The notes under the pieces: generated by a model | What the model saw: only the letters and a program-made list of their open reading frames with translations | Told to the model about the DNA's origin: nothing | Databases searched by the model: none | Made by a program: the position numbers and the translations under genes | Shown here: positions 43,073 to 55,394 of the stretch, in pieces | Layout of the letters: every line of letters starts with the position of its first letter | Position numbering within the stretch: position 1 is the first letter of the stretch | Assembly: GCA_035771175.1 (NCBI GenBank) | Contig: CM069593.1 | Span: forward strand, 39,216,741-39,280,740 | Source of the DNA: Paratinospora sagittata | Lineage: Eukaryota > Streptophyta > Magnoliopsida > Ranunculales > Menispermaceae | DNA: 64,000 nt | Direction: 5' to 3'

Positions 43073-45304
43073 TGTAACGCCCGTACCTTAGGATGATGTC
43101 ATCTTAACCTATAGAGTACCCGGATACGCATATGTGTGTGTATTTGTACGTGGTTTCGATTCCGTAGGTCCATGTTTTGTGCCCAGATGAGCGAGAGGAT
43201 GTTAGAAACGCGTCCGGAGCGTGTTTTTATATAGGAACCAACCTATCATACCCGAAATTTCGTTGTGTATTGTGTACGCAATGGTTAAGTGAAAATGGGA
43301 TGTTCTGGACAAGGAGAACCCCTCCTGAAGATGAGAAGCACGCTCTTTGCGTGACTGAGAGTTACATTTTGTCAGTATATCAGAGAAGCGAGCTCCTAGA
43401 GAGGGAAGCGCTCTGAGAGCAGATTTTTCTCAGTAAAGGGAGAAGCGCGCTCCTCACGTTCTAGGTAGTTTTTTTTAAAAAAAATTATGGGGCCACCACC
43501 CCACTTATAAAGCCAAGGCACGGCTTTCCCTTTCATTTAGCACTTGTTCTCTGGTTTTCTCAGCTGGAGAAAGCAAGAGAAAGGGGGATTTGAAGGAGAT
43601 TGAGCTAGGGTTTGGACTTCTTGGCTTCTAAGGTATAATTTTCACCTCTTAGCTCTTTAATCTTGTTTCCATGGTTGAATAGCATCACATAGTTTGTTTT
43701 GGGAGTGTTTGCTACTGTATTTTCTGGGTTTGAGACCATGTTCTAGGTTTCATAGCTAGTGCTTGACATAGGTCTTGCATGTCACCTATATGGTGTACAT
43801 TGAAGTTCTTGAAGACACCCTAGTGTTGGTTTTGATCAAGGCATGGTTATGGTGGACTTATGTTCATTTCTTTGGTCTAGCTATGAGGGTTTTGGTTCTC
43901 ATATTTTGGGGATGAGTTAGGATTTGATTTCTTAGGTTAGCATTGATGTATTTGTGGCTACCTAGGGTTGAATTGTTTGCCCAATGGTTTAATTGGATTA
44001 AGAATGCATGGTATTGATATGGGTTGGATGATTGAATCAGTAATTGGCATTCTCTTGGGTTGCATGTGATTTAATTGAAGGTTTTATGGCTTGAATGAGC
44101 TGTAATTGCTGGCACATAGGTGCAGCCATGTTAGAGTTAAGAGTTGGCTTGTAATTGGGGCTTAAATCATGATTTTTGGTATGTGTGTGGATTGTTATTG
44201 ATGGATGTATGAACCTAAATTGTATGCAGGGTTTGTGCATGATTCAAGTGTCCTAATTGTGCCAAATGGGGGCTAATTACATGGTTTAGATGTCGTTTGT
44301 CATTGAAGGATCAATGGTGGCATCCTAGTGCTTACTTTTGGTTGGAATTGGATTGGCTAGTCTAGCCAATCAACTATAAGTGTTTCTTTGCATTTGGTTT
44401 CTGTATGTGGCATTTGTAGTATATGAAATGTTTTGAATTGATATATATATGTGTAATGCATGTTTTAATGATTCATGAAATGGATTTGAGCATAAGCATG
44501 AATGGGTTAGCAAATAGATGCATCTGCTAGCTGGGATTTTAGGAAATCTCATGTGCTAGATTGTGATCCCTAGTTGTGGACCTTGCAGAGGATTTTATGG
44601 CTTGTGTACATAGGATCGCCTAGGCATGAAAGGTGTCTTCGGTGGGCTGATCCTATTAACTACACAACCCCAGGGATCTTAATAAAATGCGAGTATGTGA
44701 TGTCGAATAGGGCGCTGAGTGTCGCGAACTTAGGCCCTTGATCGCTTCTTACTCAGGATGAGGATTAGGATGGCATGTTGCATGTTTGAAAATGGAAATG
44801 CATTGATAGATTGTTGTCATGATGCATTATATTTCAGCATGTATATGATATTTGTATCTCATCATGTTATTTACATTGTTTCGATTATCTCATGCCTTAT
44901 TTGTATAAATGCATATATATTGTCACTTGTAGAAAACATTCACTGAGCTTGTTGTAGCTCACACCTCCTCCTTATCATTTCAGGTTCAGATAGGAAGGGG
45001 AAAGGGAAGGCTTAACTGCGAAGCACGTCCTGTGGTCTTTTGTGATGTAGGTGTTAGTTGTTTCATGCCGTATTGTATTATTGAGATTATGTACATGATA
45101 ACACCTATTGTAAATATTTAACACTTAGATGGGTTGTAATTATTTTTAGAAGTTTTAAATTTTAATGATGTTTATGATCTAGATTTTTGTTGCTTGAGGA
45201 TTGAATATGTTTAGCAGGTTGTTTATGTTGAGGCTAAACAAGACGTCGGGGGTATACCTGGGGTTTTGTGTCGATCATGACGTCACAGTTCGTGGGTCGT
45301 GACA
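43073..45304 (+). mobile_element. Solo LTR in element D, between RNase H and integrase
   Basis: TGTAACGCCC...GTGGGTCGTGACA, 2232 bp, flanked by GGCCA (43068-43072) and AGCCA (45305-45309), one mismatch. The host frame continues across it (ALSRKHTQTGLVA on the right, HEWRLLERATVMSALFIAPH on the left). A TATA box (ACTTATAAAGCC) lies at about 43503. Upstream of it are repeated GAAGCGCGCTCCT words (43330-43460). The host element is in the opposite orientation. Confidence 0.9.
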
Positions 45305-45780
45305 AGCCACCAGGCCTGTCTGTGTATGTTTCCTACTCAGTGCATTAGCAAATACATTAGCCTTTCCAGGATGACACTCCAGTGTGAAGTCATAATCCTT
45401 CAGGAATTCCATCCATTCTTCTTTTCCCCATATTCAACTCTTTCTGATAAAAAAGATACTTCAGACTCTTATGATCTAAAAATAGTGTGAACTTCTCACC
45501 ATAGAAATAATGCATCCATAACTTCAATGCAAAAACAATTGTAGCCAGTTCCAAATCATGCACAAGGTAATTCTTCTCATGCACCTTCAACTGTTTAGAT
45601 GCATAAGCTACCACTCTTCCTTCCTGCATCAACACACAACCCAGACCAGAATGCGATACATTTGTATAAATCACCAACTCTTTTTCAGGCTCTGGAAGTA
45701 CTAACACTGGTGTAGTAGTTAACTTTCTTTTCATCTCTGTGAATGCCTCTTCGCAAGCTACAATCCATACAAAAGCTACA
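45305..45780 (-). pseudogene. Element D RNase H
   Basis: The minus strand reads [60 protein letters not shown] and [17 protein letters not shown], then after a frameshift PGKANVFANALSRKHT toward 45305. The first catalytic Asp of the domain (YxDAS in relatives) reads YTNVS, so it is lost. It connects RT at 45781 and above with integrase beyond the solo LTR. Confidence 0.87.
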
Positions 45781-46080
45781 TTTTTCTAAGTCATTCAAGT
45801 AAGTGGTACAGCCAATTTAGAAAAGCCTTCCACAAACTTTCTGTAATAGCCTACTAAACCCAGAAAACTTCAACTTCTTGTCACTATGGTCGATCTTGGC
45901 CAATTTATAAGTGCCTCCACCTTGGCAAAATCAACAGATATTCCATCTGCACTAACCACATTACCCAGAAATTTCACTTCGTTTATCCAAAACTCATACT
46001 TACTGAACTTGGCATACAGCCTATGCTCTCTCAAATGTCTATAATGTAATTCTGAGATGTTGTTCATGCTCCTCCTGAGT
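45781..46080 (-). pseudogene. Element D RT thumb part
   Basis: The minus strand reads EEHEQHLRI, then frameshifted REHRLYAKFSKYEFWINEVK and FLGNVVSADGISVDFAKVEA. This is the part that normally follows the FVDDILVYS motif, from which it is separated by the 3-kb insertion at 46081-49083. Confidence 0.87.
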
Positions 46081-46460
46081 GTTGAAATCAAGTCAGACTA
46101 GGTCGGGTTTGGCCCGACCCGACCTGGTCGAGTGAAGAAACTCTCCACCCGAACCTAACCCAAAAATTTTAAATAATGTGACCACCAGACCGACTGAGTG
46201 GGCAGGTCGAGTCGATCGGGTGGTCGAGTTTGTATTAAAAGTACAAACCTAACATTTTCCTATTTTTTTTTGTTGATATTGTACTCCCTTCCTAAACTAT
46301 AGAAGAAGTATTTTGCTAATATAATGTGTTGGATTAACATGTATCCATCTTATTAAATTAATTTAAAACTTCTAAAGATGAGATTCCTCCTCATTGAGAG
46401 AATTCTTACAAGCCAAGCTACTTGACTTGTGAAAGTAAGAATGAAGAAAGAGTTGATGGG

Positions 46461-46567
46461 CTTTTTATAGAAAAGGCGAGGCTTCCATTCTTCCCAACAA
46501 GCAATGTGTGACTAAAAAAGTCTCAAGCACCCATTTATCCTCCTTCCTCTCAATCCATGTGGGACTA
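46461..46567 (-). promoter_or_regulatory. USE-like plus TATA module, outward facing (left arm)
   Basis: On the minus strand: TAGTCCCACATGG (46567-46555), TAGTCACACATTGC (46514-46501) and CTATAAAAAG (46470-46461). The first words resemble the snRNA upstream sequence element RTCCCACATCG, and the gap to the TATA is about 30 bases. It points toward the element's left end. Confidence 0.45.
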
Positions 46568-48530
46568 ACAGAAGGCTTTCCTCCTTTAATTTCAAACACT
46601 ACCCATCCTCCCCCATTTAGTTCAATGAAAATTTATCATAATGTATTTAAATTATTAGGTAATAAAATGGATTAGTAGTTAGCAAAACGAATTTTTGAAT
46701 CACATATCATAAATTATTGTTCTTTTGTTATTTTAACTAACTTATAAAACTTTGTGTATTGCTTCCATAGTTCCATTTCATATATCCATTTATATTATTC
46801 ACCAAACTAATTATGCACTTCATTTATGGTATTAATAAATGTATAACCATATATTAATACAAAACTGTATATACATATGTTAATTCATATTTATATATTA
46901 TAACATTATAATATATAATTATGCTATAACTAATATAATTATACATCATAACAAAATGTGCATGTATGTTTATAGTAATATGTTAATATATGCAACATGT
47001 AATACGTAACGTGTTACACAATTTATAATATAAAATATGATATAAGTTATATAATATATTATTATGTAGATATATTAATACATAATAGTGTATTACAAAT
47101 GTAGTTATATACACATGATATCAAATTATATATCATATTATATATTTGTATTTATATGTTATATAATGTTACATAACATATAGTTACATAATATATTCAC
47201 ACACTGGGCACACACACACATATATACATATAAAATATTACATAGTTATTACTTATTGTGTACATACATATACACCACATAATATATTAAATATAATATA
47301 TGGCTAGACATATATTATAACGACTAAAACTTATATGCACATAATCAATATAATAATAATAATCTATATGCTTAAACTTGAATCCCTAAAAATTTTCTTA
47401 CACACACACATATATATGCTAGTATGATATAATTATAAAGATATAACCGGAGATGATATAATAATTTCAATGTTTTATTTTTATTAATATCAACATTTAA
47501 TAATCTTCTTCCATATGAAAAAATGATTAATCCACTTAATTGAATGAGTTATATGAGATTTGTTAAATATCTTTTACTTTTATAATCAACTATAGGGTCA
47601 AATTATTATTATTTTATATTTTTTAGAATAAGGGTCAAATTATTATTATTTTATATTTTTTAGAATAAGGGTCAAATTAATTGAAAGAGTGTCTATATAA
47701 TACATATATTTCTTTGCTAGTTAATTTGTTTTCAAGGTATATTTAGTCTAATTGTCTAATGCACTACTCTTAATTTTGCTATCTAGGGCCACCATGATCA
47801 CCACCTCCTTCACTTTATTTATATTAGTCAATCCATGAAAGCTTTCTAGCTTTCCAACTCTCTAGCTAGATAATGAGCATTACTGTTACTAATTGGCATT
47901 TTAGTTTGCTAAATTAATTTTTAAATGACAATATATACTCAACCCGTTTTAATTATAATATGGTTTAATTGCAGCAAATAATTTATTCATTTCAAAATTA
48001 AAGGAAACTTTTAATTAGTCAATTTGATATAATTAAGTACTTAAGTGTTCACTATTCATGACCCAATGGTCTAGTAAATGATTATCAAAGTAACTAACAC
48101 ATTTTAAAAAAAAAAAAAAATTAAGCAGATACGACTTACCTTATAATTAGATGCACCTCTTACAACAATTTTATGATTTCTCCAATGACATCAAATTATC
48201 AACATTGGTTTTACATATAATTGGAGAACAAAGTTTACCCAAAAAATAAATAAATAACAAAATCAACTATACATGACATAGTCTGTGCATAGAATAGATT
48301 ATAAATTATCAATTAAGATTCTCAAAGATATACTTAGCACATAACATTCAGGCCTTTTTGACTTATGAAAATTGCACTCATGTACTTAGAATCAACCCAA
48401 AAACTTGAATGGATATATCATATATTTAGTTTAATTTTTGCTAAGGTTATGCCCATAAATCATAATCACCTTTATTTTCTATTTCATGTCCGTGTGTAGT
48501 GTATATAGAACCCCCTTCTTCCCCCTCTTT

Positions 48531-48677
48531 TAGTCCCACAACATTTGTGGGTATATAGGTGTATGGAGATGAAAATTTTTCTTTATTAATTAGATGGAAG
48601 TTTTGTTCTTCCTCTCTTTTTTAAGTCTCACATTGGCTTTGAAGGGGGAGATATTGAACTCTTCTCCTATAAAAAGG
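48531..48677 (+). promoter_or_regulatory. USE-like plus TATA module, outward facing (right arm)
   Basis: On the plus strand: TAGTCCCACAAC (48531-48542), AAGTCTCACATTG (48623-48635) and CTATAAAAAGG (48667-48677). The order and the gap of about 31 bases mirror the left-arm module. It points toward the right end. Confidence 0.45.
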
Positions 48678-49083
48678 GTTCCCCACTCAAAGATTCACAC
48701 ACTCAACATTTGCATTTGAGCTCTAAATTTTGGAGCATGAGTGCTGGGGGTCTTCAACGAGGAAACCATGTTAAAAAAACTTTATTTGTTAGATTAGAAA
48801 GTTTAGGTTATTAAATAGAAAAAGCATTTAGGTAGAAGTTTGTCATATTTAGCAGTACAAAGTAGATTTTAGCATATACGTTAAAATTAGATATTTGGTA
48901 TATATAGATTAGGATTTAGAATACATATATATAATTAATGGGTCAGATCGAGTCAACTGGATTGGGTTTTAACTAAACTTGACATCCGACCTGATTAGGT
49001 CGGGTTTACTAAAATAGCCACCCGACTTATAGAATAAACTCGACTCAACATGAACCGAAATGGTCGGGTTCCTTTCACCCATA

Positions 49084-49740
49084 CTCCCGAGTCTTGGAAT
49101 AAACCAGGATATTGTCGATGAAGACAATAATAAACTGATCCATATATGACTTAAATACCCTCTGCATCAAGGCCATAAACATGGAAAGTGCATTGGTCAA
49201 ACCAAAGGGCATCACCAGAAATTCATAGTGACCATATCTTGTTCTGAATGCAATTTTTGGTATATCTTCTTCCCGAATCCTCAACTGATGATACCCAGAT
49301 CGTAGATCGATCTTGAAAAAGAACTTGGCCCCATTCAGTTGATCAAACAGGTCATTAATACAAGGTAGAGGATACTTATTTTTTACTATCACCTTGTTCA
49401 ACTGTCGGTAATCTATACACAGACATAGACTACCATCTTTTTTTTTTACAAACAAAACAGGTGCTCTCCAAGGTGACATACTAGGTGTAATAAACCTTTT
49501 TTCCATCAACTCATCAAGTTGCACCTTGAGTTCTTGCAAATCTTTTGGCGTCATTTTATATGGAAGAATAAAAATAGGTTTTGTATTGGGCATTAGTTTT
49601 ATAATAAATTCAATGTCCTGCCTAGGTGGCAATCTCAGTAAGTCATTAGGAAACACATCGGGTATTCACACACTATGGGGATCTCAGACAACTGAACACC
49701 CTGATCCTTTTCTCCCTCTGGCTTTATACTAGCCAAAATT
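49084..49740 (-). pseudogene. Element D reverse transcriptase palm
   Basis: The minus strand reads [80 protein letters not shown] and [15 protein letters not shown], then [14 protein letters not shown]. The catalytic FVDD pair reads FIDN, so one Asp is replaced by Asn. It breaks off at the hAT-like insertion and resumes at 46080. Confidence 0.9.
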
Positions 49741-50179
49741 TTCATCTCTTCATTTATAATCTACCTCTACTAGGTGGTTTTGATGTAATTGTACCTCTGT
49801 ACACAAATGATGGTTGCCCAAGTATCTGAAATACTACCCTTTTGAAAAAATAATCCACCAGGGCATGATATGCAGCTAGCCAATCCATACCCAAGATTGA
49901 TCATATGTAACTCATATCTAACTATACAATTCTAATATAGTATACAATTCTGATACCCTAAGGTTAACAGTCATCTCAAGTCTCTCATATCTAACTATAC
50001 AATTCTGACAGACCATATTAGGGTAGATCTTTTTCCCTGCTACTGTACTCAAAATCAATGGTGTACTAGCTCTAACAAGAGTCAAATGCAATCTCTCTAC
50101 CATACTACCAGATATAAAAGACAAGGTAGATCAAACATCAATCAAAACATACATCAATGTATCACAAATATTGATCATA
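49741..50179 (-). pseudogene. Element D protease region
   Basis: The minus strand reads INICDTLMYVLIDV, a stop, STLSFISGSMVERLHLTLVR and STPLILSTVAGKK, a retropepsin-like domain whose active-site DTGAT has become DV-stop-ST. At 50175-50179 it is cut by a solo LTR. The frame continues at 53929 (GMI). Confidence 0.85.
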
Positions 50180-51362
50180 TGTAACTCTCGTACCTTACGA
50201 TGCGTCATTTTGACCTGTAGAGTACCCATATACGTATGCATATACATATTTGACGCTCTACACGTGTTGGTTCAAGTGTTTTTGCATGATTTTAATTTTT
50301 TTAATGTGTGCGTAAAGTTTCAGAATGATAGGAGACCCGTTCGACGTCGAAACATGTCGAAAATGGTGTTTTAGATCAGTGGTGCTCGCTCCATGGAGGA
50401 AGAAATTTCTGTAGCCGATTACATCAATGGCTTGATCTCCTAGATCCGTGGTCCAATTGAGTTGAAATTTTGTCAGCTTATTCTTCTCTGATATATATTC
50501 ATTATGAACGGTGAAGATCAGAGTTGTTTACTGTGAGATATAAGACTCCAAATACTATTTCACGGATTTGCAAATTTTCTTGCGCAGTTTTTATCAGACG
50601 GAAAGATCTCACAATCCCACCGTTGGATTGAGCTAAAATGTTACCATTAAGTTGGTAAATGAATAATAAAACTTTTGTATGGTTCAGATGTTAAATTGGT
50701 AGTTGTTTGCAAGAAATTGATTATCTAAGCGCAGGTAATTGCAGCAGGAAAACTGTTTCTTTTATAAAGTGTATTTTTTTAAGTGTGGGCCCAAAATGCT
50801 ACTTAATCTCTATATAAGGGGATTTTGACTTGATTGCCATTAAAAAATAAAAAAATTTCACAAATGCCATCAAAATCTAAATAATGACTGCTTTGCCCTA
50901 GTTTGACTATTCAAAGCTCAGTCAGCCGACACACAGGCGCTACGTGGGCTGGGGAGCTGGAGCAGTTAAGAAGGCGTCTTTTCAAGCGTCTTTTGAAAAG
51001 ACGCCTTCCATGAAAAAAAATTTGTATGGAAGGCGTTTTTTCAAAAGACGCCTTTCCTAACAAAAAAAAAATCTGTTTTTAATCGAAGGCGTCTTTCAAA
51101 AAGACACCTTCCTTAAAAAAAAAAAAAATTAAAAGTCTTTGAGGATTCAAAGCCTATCTAGGAGAATTCTATGAAGGTTGTTTGGCTTTCTATTAAGGTA
51201 ATTTTCTATCGTATTGGTTCATTGTACAAGATTTTCATCTCTTTAGTGCGATTATACATTGTGTTGAGATAAACACCAAGGATGTTTCCTCTTTTCGACA
51301 GATTTCAGGTTATATCTGATCACTATTGATAATTACATTTGAGGAAATATAAAAACTGGTAG

Positions 51363-51621
51363 CATGCCTATGATGATGGAACTCCGAAGAGAGACGAATG
51401 TGAAGAAGAAGAAGAAGAAGAAGAAGAAGAAGAAGAAGAAGAAGAAAAAGAAGAAGAAGAAGAAGAAGAAGTGAGAGAAGACAAAGACCTGGTTTTGATG
51501 GAAGAGCAGATGGAGAAGACGGTGGAAATTCTACTCGACTCCATTACAATTCAACAGCAGTTTTTTTCTTTTGTTACCAAGTCGTTTCGAACACACAGGA
51601 ATCTGCAAAGGAGAAAAGAAT
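51363..51621 (+). other. Exon-like open stretch inside the MULE
   Basis: After an acceptor-like ctggtag the frame reads AYDDGTPKRDEC, a run of about 25 Glu encoded by (GAA)n, VREDKDLVLMEEQMEKTVE, ILLDSITIQQQFFSFVTKSF and a stop at 51619-51621. There is no in-frame ATG. It could be a captured host exon (Pack-MULE) or a chance product of the GAA repeat. Confidence 0.3.
51403..51471. repeat. GAA trinucleotide repeat
   Basis: Uninterrupted GAA/AAG units except for one GAAAAAG step. Confidence 0.95.
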
Positions 51622-53928
51622 GAAGATAAACAGTTGATAGATACGTACAGCCGTGTTGATGCTTCTTGACTTTAAAAAAAAAATTGTTAGGAAAGGCGTC
51701 TTTTGAAAAAACGTCTTCCATACAAAAAAGATTTCATGGAAGGTGTCTTTTCAAAAGACGCCTTCTTAACTGCTCCAGCTCCAGCCCACGTGGCGCCTGT
51801 GTGTCGGCTGACTAGGCTTTGAATAGTCAAACTAGGGCAAAGCAGTCATTATTTAGATTTTGATAGCATTTGTGAAATTTTTTTATTTTTTAAGGGCAAT
51901 CAAGTCAAAAGCCCTCTATATACGCCATTGAGACGTGATTTTTCTCATTTCTCACTTCCAAAAGAGGCTAAGGAGCTTGGAGAAGAGGAAAGGAAGGGAA
52001 GAAGAGAAAAAGAAGGGAAAAGTTGGGGTTTTGGGTGCATTCTTGCTCAAGAATCCCCAAGGTAATCATTTCTTCCTTATTCTTTCTCATTTTTCTTCCT
52101 TCTATCACATTCATTCATGCATGCAAGCTTGCTTTTGACCTAATGGGTGTTTTTCACTCATGAATCCCAGAATTTAAGGAGGGTGGTGGAAAATACATTT
52201 TTGGAATTAGGTCTTGCATTTGAGATATGTTAATCTAGAGGATGTTGGGAGTCCAAAAATAGTGAAACCCCCAATTTCTAACAAGAAATTGGAGAGGTTT
52301 TATGAATTTGACCTAAACTAGGATTTTAAACCTAGGGTTTACTATTCAAATTGTATGTGATTTATGATGAATGCATGGGTAAATATGGATGTATGGCACT
52401 CCAAATTACTGATTTTGATTAATAGAAACCCTAGTGTAGAGAAATTTCGGCCTAGGCTATGTAATTTGGCAATTTCCTTGTAATTTGGAAAATTGCATGT
52501 GATTTGGGGATTTGCCCAAATTTGGGGATTTTGACCTAATTGATTTCAATTGATGAAATTGACTTGTAACTAGTCTAATTAACCCTATTTATGATTGAAT
52601 GTCATGTATTATAGTGTTTGGATCAACCTAGTGCATTCAATTTGGTTAAATGTGAGTTAATTGGGTAGTAAATGGGTGAATTGGGCAATTTGAGATTAGC
52701 CCATGTGTAGGACCATTTTAGAGACTTAATTGGCATTTGATTTGGGTTTAAACATGGTTGATTAGCATACTTGGACTGATTTTCAGTTTCGCGTAAACCA
52801 TGTTATTTTCAGGATTTGTGATTTGATCTAAGTGACCCAAATAGTCCAATTGGAGATTGTGGTACATTGGGATGATTGTGGCATTCTAGTGCTCTTTCTT
52901 GGAATTGGAAGTTAGATTGGCTAGGTCTAGCCAATCAAGGGTGAGTGTTTCTTTTACTTGTGAATTTTATATGTGGCATTGTAGTATAAAATGTTTTAAA
53001 TGCTTGTATAATGTAGTATGCATGATTTATTGAATTCATGAACTGTATTTGAGTATAGTCAGTTAGGAAAGCAGTTGAGTTATGTGTATTCCCTAAGATT
53101 GGAATTTCTTATGGAATCTCATTGGGCCGACCGAGAATCCTCAATTGTGGAACTTACAAAAGATTTTTATGGGTTGTGTATGTTAGGATTCGCCTAGACA
53201 TGGTACTTGTCTTAGTGGGCTAATCTTATGGTTCATACAATCCATAGGAATTCTGATAGATACGGGTAAGAAGTCGATCGGGCATGGGTTTCGGGCACAC
53301 ATAGCCCTTGTATTGATTCTTACTTAGGAGGTGTTAGGTTGCATTTGCATGTTTATAAAATGGTATGCATTGTCTTGTTTATAGCATGATACATTATATT
53401 GGCATGTATGTAATATTGCTTACACTCATGATTATTTAAATGGTTTTAATGATTCTTACAATGTTTTACTTAAATGCATATATATGTTGTCACTTGTATA
53501 GAACATTTGTTGTAGCTCACCCCTCATCATTATCTTTTCAGGATCTGATAGGAAAGAGAAAGGGAAAGCTTAGCTGCGAAGCGTTCCCGTACTATTGTTG
53601 ACGTAGGTGTTTAGTATTTTTCCGTAATTTATTTTGATAAATTGTACTATGCAACACCTAATGATTATACTTAACATTTAGATGGGTTTGTACTTTTGGT
53701 TAAGTATATTATGTACTTTTGAACACTATGGACTTGGAGAAAAAATTTTCTAGTTGTCATTTTGGATATGTTTTATATGATGATCTTATATTATGTTCAT
53801 GTGTTTATTGTTGTGTATTTGGAATTATGGTTTGTGTTAGAAGGCTTATCAGGATGTCGTGTATGTCGAGGGAGGATATACACGGGGTTCTGTGTAGGTC
53901 ATGACATCATGGATAGTGGGTCGTGACA

Positions 53929-55213
53929 TCATACCTTCTATCAATGTCTTACTGGCATCGGGATCTGATTATGTCACTGCTCTGGCCTGCTCCCGTGTAC
54001 TAGAAGGTGTTACACTAGATGGCATTGTCAGAGTCTTCGGAACCAACTTGAAAGGACATTGCTTGACTCTGTGGCCCGATGCCACACCGATAGCAAGTAA
54101 TCGGAGGACGAGGAGTAGAAGATGCAGTTTGTGTATTGGGAACCAACTACCACCGGATCCCCTTCAACTGTGGCCACGACAGCTTCACTGGAGAACTTTG
54201 ACTAAGAGGTCTCCCTATCGTCTATGCCCTCTACCCACTGATGGGACTGAATATGGCACTACTAGAACTAGTTCCATTTGAGTCATCTGAGGCTCACCAC
54301 TGGCTGTTTCGGCCAACTTGGCTTTTTCACATCAGCCCCGAACTTCTTTCCCCATTTGCCCTTTTTTCTTTCCAGGAAATGGAAAATACTACTCTATAAA
54401 TGTTGGTTGTGTGGGTGGTACTGGCGGTGTCGATGGTACAACAGGTCTAACTGTTGTTGTCTCTGCAGTCTCAAAATCCATCGCCTGTCGTAGGGCCTGA
54501 TCATAGGTCTGCACCCCAGACAATGCCAAACCCTGTCTGATGGGATCTCTGAACCCATTACGGAGCTGCCTCATCCTACTCTCATCAGTTTGTACCAATT
54601 CTGGTGCATAAACATCCAGTCTATTAAACTCGTGCTCATACTGACACCCTGTCATGTTTCCCTGCTTCAGATTCATGAATGCTACTCATTTTTTATCACT
54701 CTCAGCTTTTGGATAGAAGGATTCATAAAACATTTTTCTGAATTTGGCCCAAGTGTTAATCTCATCATGTGCTCTTTCCATGGATTTCCACCACTTAACA
54801 ACATCATTAGAAAATATAAACTTAGCCAATCTCACTTTATCTTTCTCCAGAACTCGCATATCATCAAAAATAGCTTCTATTCTCAAAAGCTAATTTTCTG
54901 CCATTTCCAGTTCCAAACCGCCTATAAACGTAGGTGGTTCTCGCTTCCTAAAAGCCAACATGACCTCTTCATACCTCTTCTTTTCTTCGATGTCTTCTCT
55001 AACATCACCCACTGGGTCTTCAACCTTAGCCACATGCTCTGCTTCAAGTGCATCCACACTGCTAGCTCCAACCACAGGAACTACTGGTGTTTCAGGTCTC
55101 TGCCTGTCATCCAACGGCTTTGCCACAAGCTTTATCAACTGGGCATTTTGTTGTTGTTGGGCAGCTACTATTTCTTTGAGTTTCCTGATCCTCTCTTGAT
55201 TAGTAAGATCCAT
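53929..55213 (-). pseudogene. Element D gag
   Basis: ATG at 55213 opens MDLTNQERIRKLKEIVAAQQ, an acidic stretch, then FRKREPPTFIGGLELEMAEN, a stop, LLRIEAIFDDMRVLEKDKVR, LAKFIFSNDVVKWWKSME, WAKFRKMFYESFYPKAESDK, a stop, FMNLKQGNMTGCQYEHEFNR, RMRQLRNGFRDPIRQGLALS and a Pro-rich tail to 54389. A decayed zinc knuckle (TCYRCGIGPQSQAMS) follows near 54065. These are capsid motifs of Tekay-like gag. Two stops in the capsid part and frameshifts after it inactivate it. The PBS lies 165 bases upstream. Confidence 0.9.
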
Positions 55214-55378
55214 GATCTTTCCTGACTATCTTTTTCCAATCTGAAATTTGCAGACATAAGAGATCATTAGTTAGTTGATCATGATGTTTAGACATAATCT
55301 AGCTACTCATACATAGAAACATATCATAATAAAACTTTTATCTCTTTAAGGTTTTTAAACCTAACAATCTCAACACTC

Positions 55379-55390
55379 GTTTTGATACCA
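55379..55390 (-). other. Primer-binding site of element D
   Basis: The minus strand reads TGGTATCAAAAC, four bases before the LTR end. It matches the initiator tRNA-Met type over eight bases and then departs. Confidence 0.7.
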
Positions 55391-55394
55391 AAGT

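Larger units (their letters stand above)
46081..49083. mobile_element. 3-kb hAT-like DNA element inserted in element D RT
   Basis: The RT frame is split and both borders carry CTCC(T/C)GAGT (46072-46080 and 49084-49092), an 8-9 bp duplication with one mismatch. The ends carry GTTGAAATC on the left and, reversed, GGGTGAAAGG on the right, which are weak inverted repeats. Both subterminal 150 bases are rich in GGTCGGGT/ACCCGACC words. hAT elements have 8-bp duplications and such ends; no transposase is present, so it is non-autonomous. The interior is AT-rich with no gene and a 48-bp direct repeat at 47595-47685 (gggtcaaattattattattt). Confidence 0.75.
50817..51913. mobile_element. Mutator-like element with 240-bp inverted repeats
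   Basis: Bounded by a perfect 9-bp duplication CTCTATATA (50808-50816 and 51914-51922). The left terminal repeat (50817 to about 51066) and the right (51913 back to about 51680) align closely: GGATTTTGACTTGATTGCC at the tips, then tttcacaaatg, agtttgactattcaaagc, cagccgacacacaggcg, gagcagttaagaaggcgtct. Both arms contain further small palindromes AAGGCGTCTTTT/AAAAGACGCCTT. Long terminal repeats with a 9-bp duplication fit a MULE. No transposase is present. The interior has a (GAA)n tract in a plus-strand open stretch. Confidence 0.85.
50180..53928 (+). mobile_element. Solo LTR in element D, itself carrying a MULE
   Basis: TGTAACTCTCG...GTGGGTCGTGACA with a perfect duplication TCATA (50175-50179 and 53929-53933). 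Its ends match the solo LTR at 43073-45304. Without the inserted 1.1-kb element and its target duplicate it is about 2.64 kb long. It is oriented against its host. Confidence 0.92.

Noticed and set aside
48531..48677. An snRNA gene downstream of the USE/TATA words
   Set aside because: The following sequence has none of the recognisable 5' ends or Sm sites of U1, U2, U4, U5 or U6. The same module occurs mirrored in the other arm.
54590..55225. Plus-strand ORF of 211 codons
   Set aside because: It is a shadow antisense to the gag of element D, with no domain of its own.
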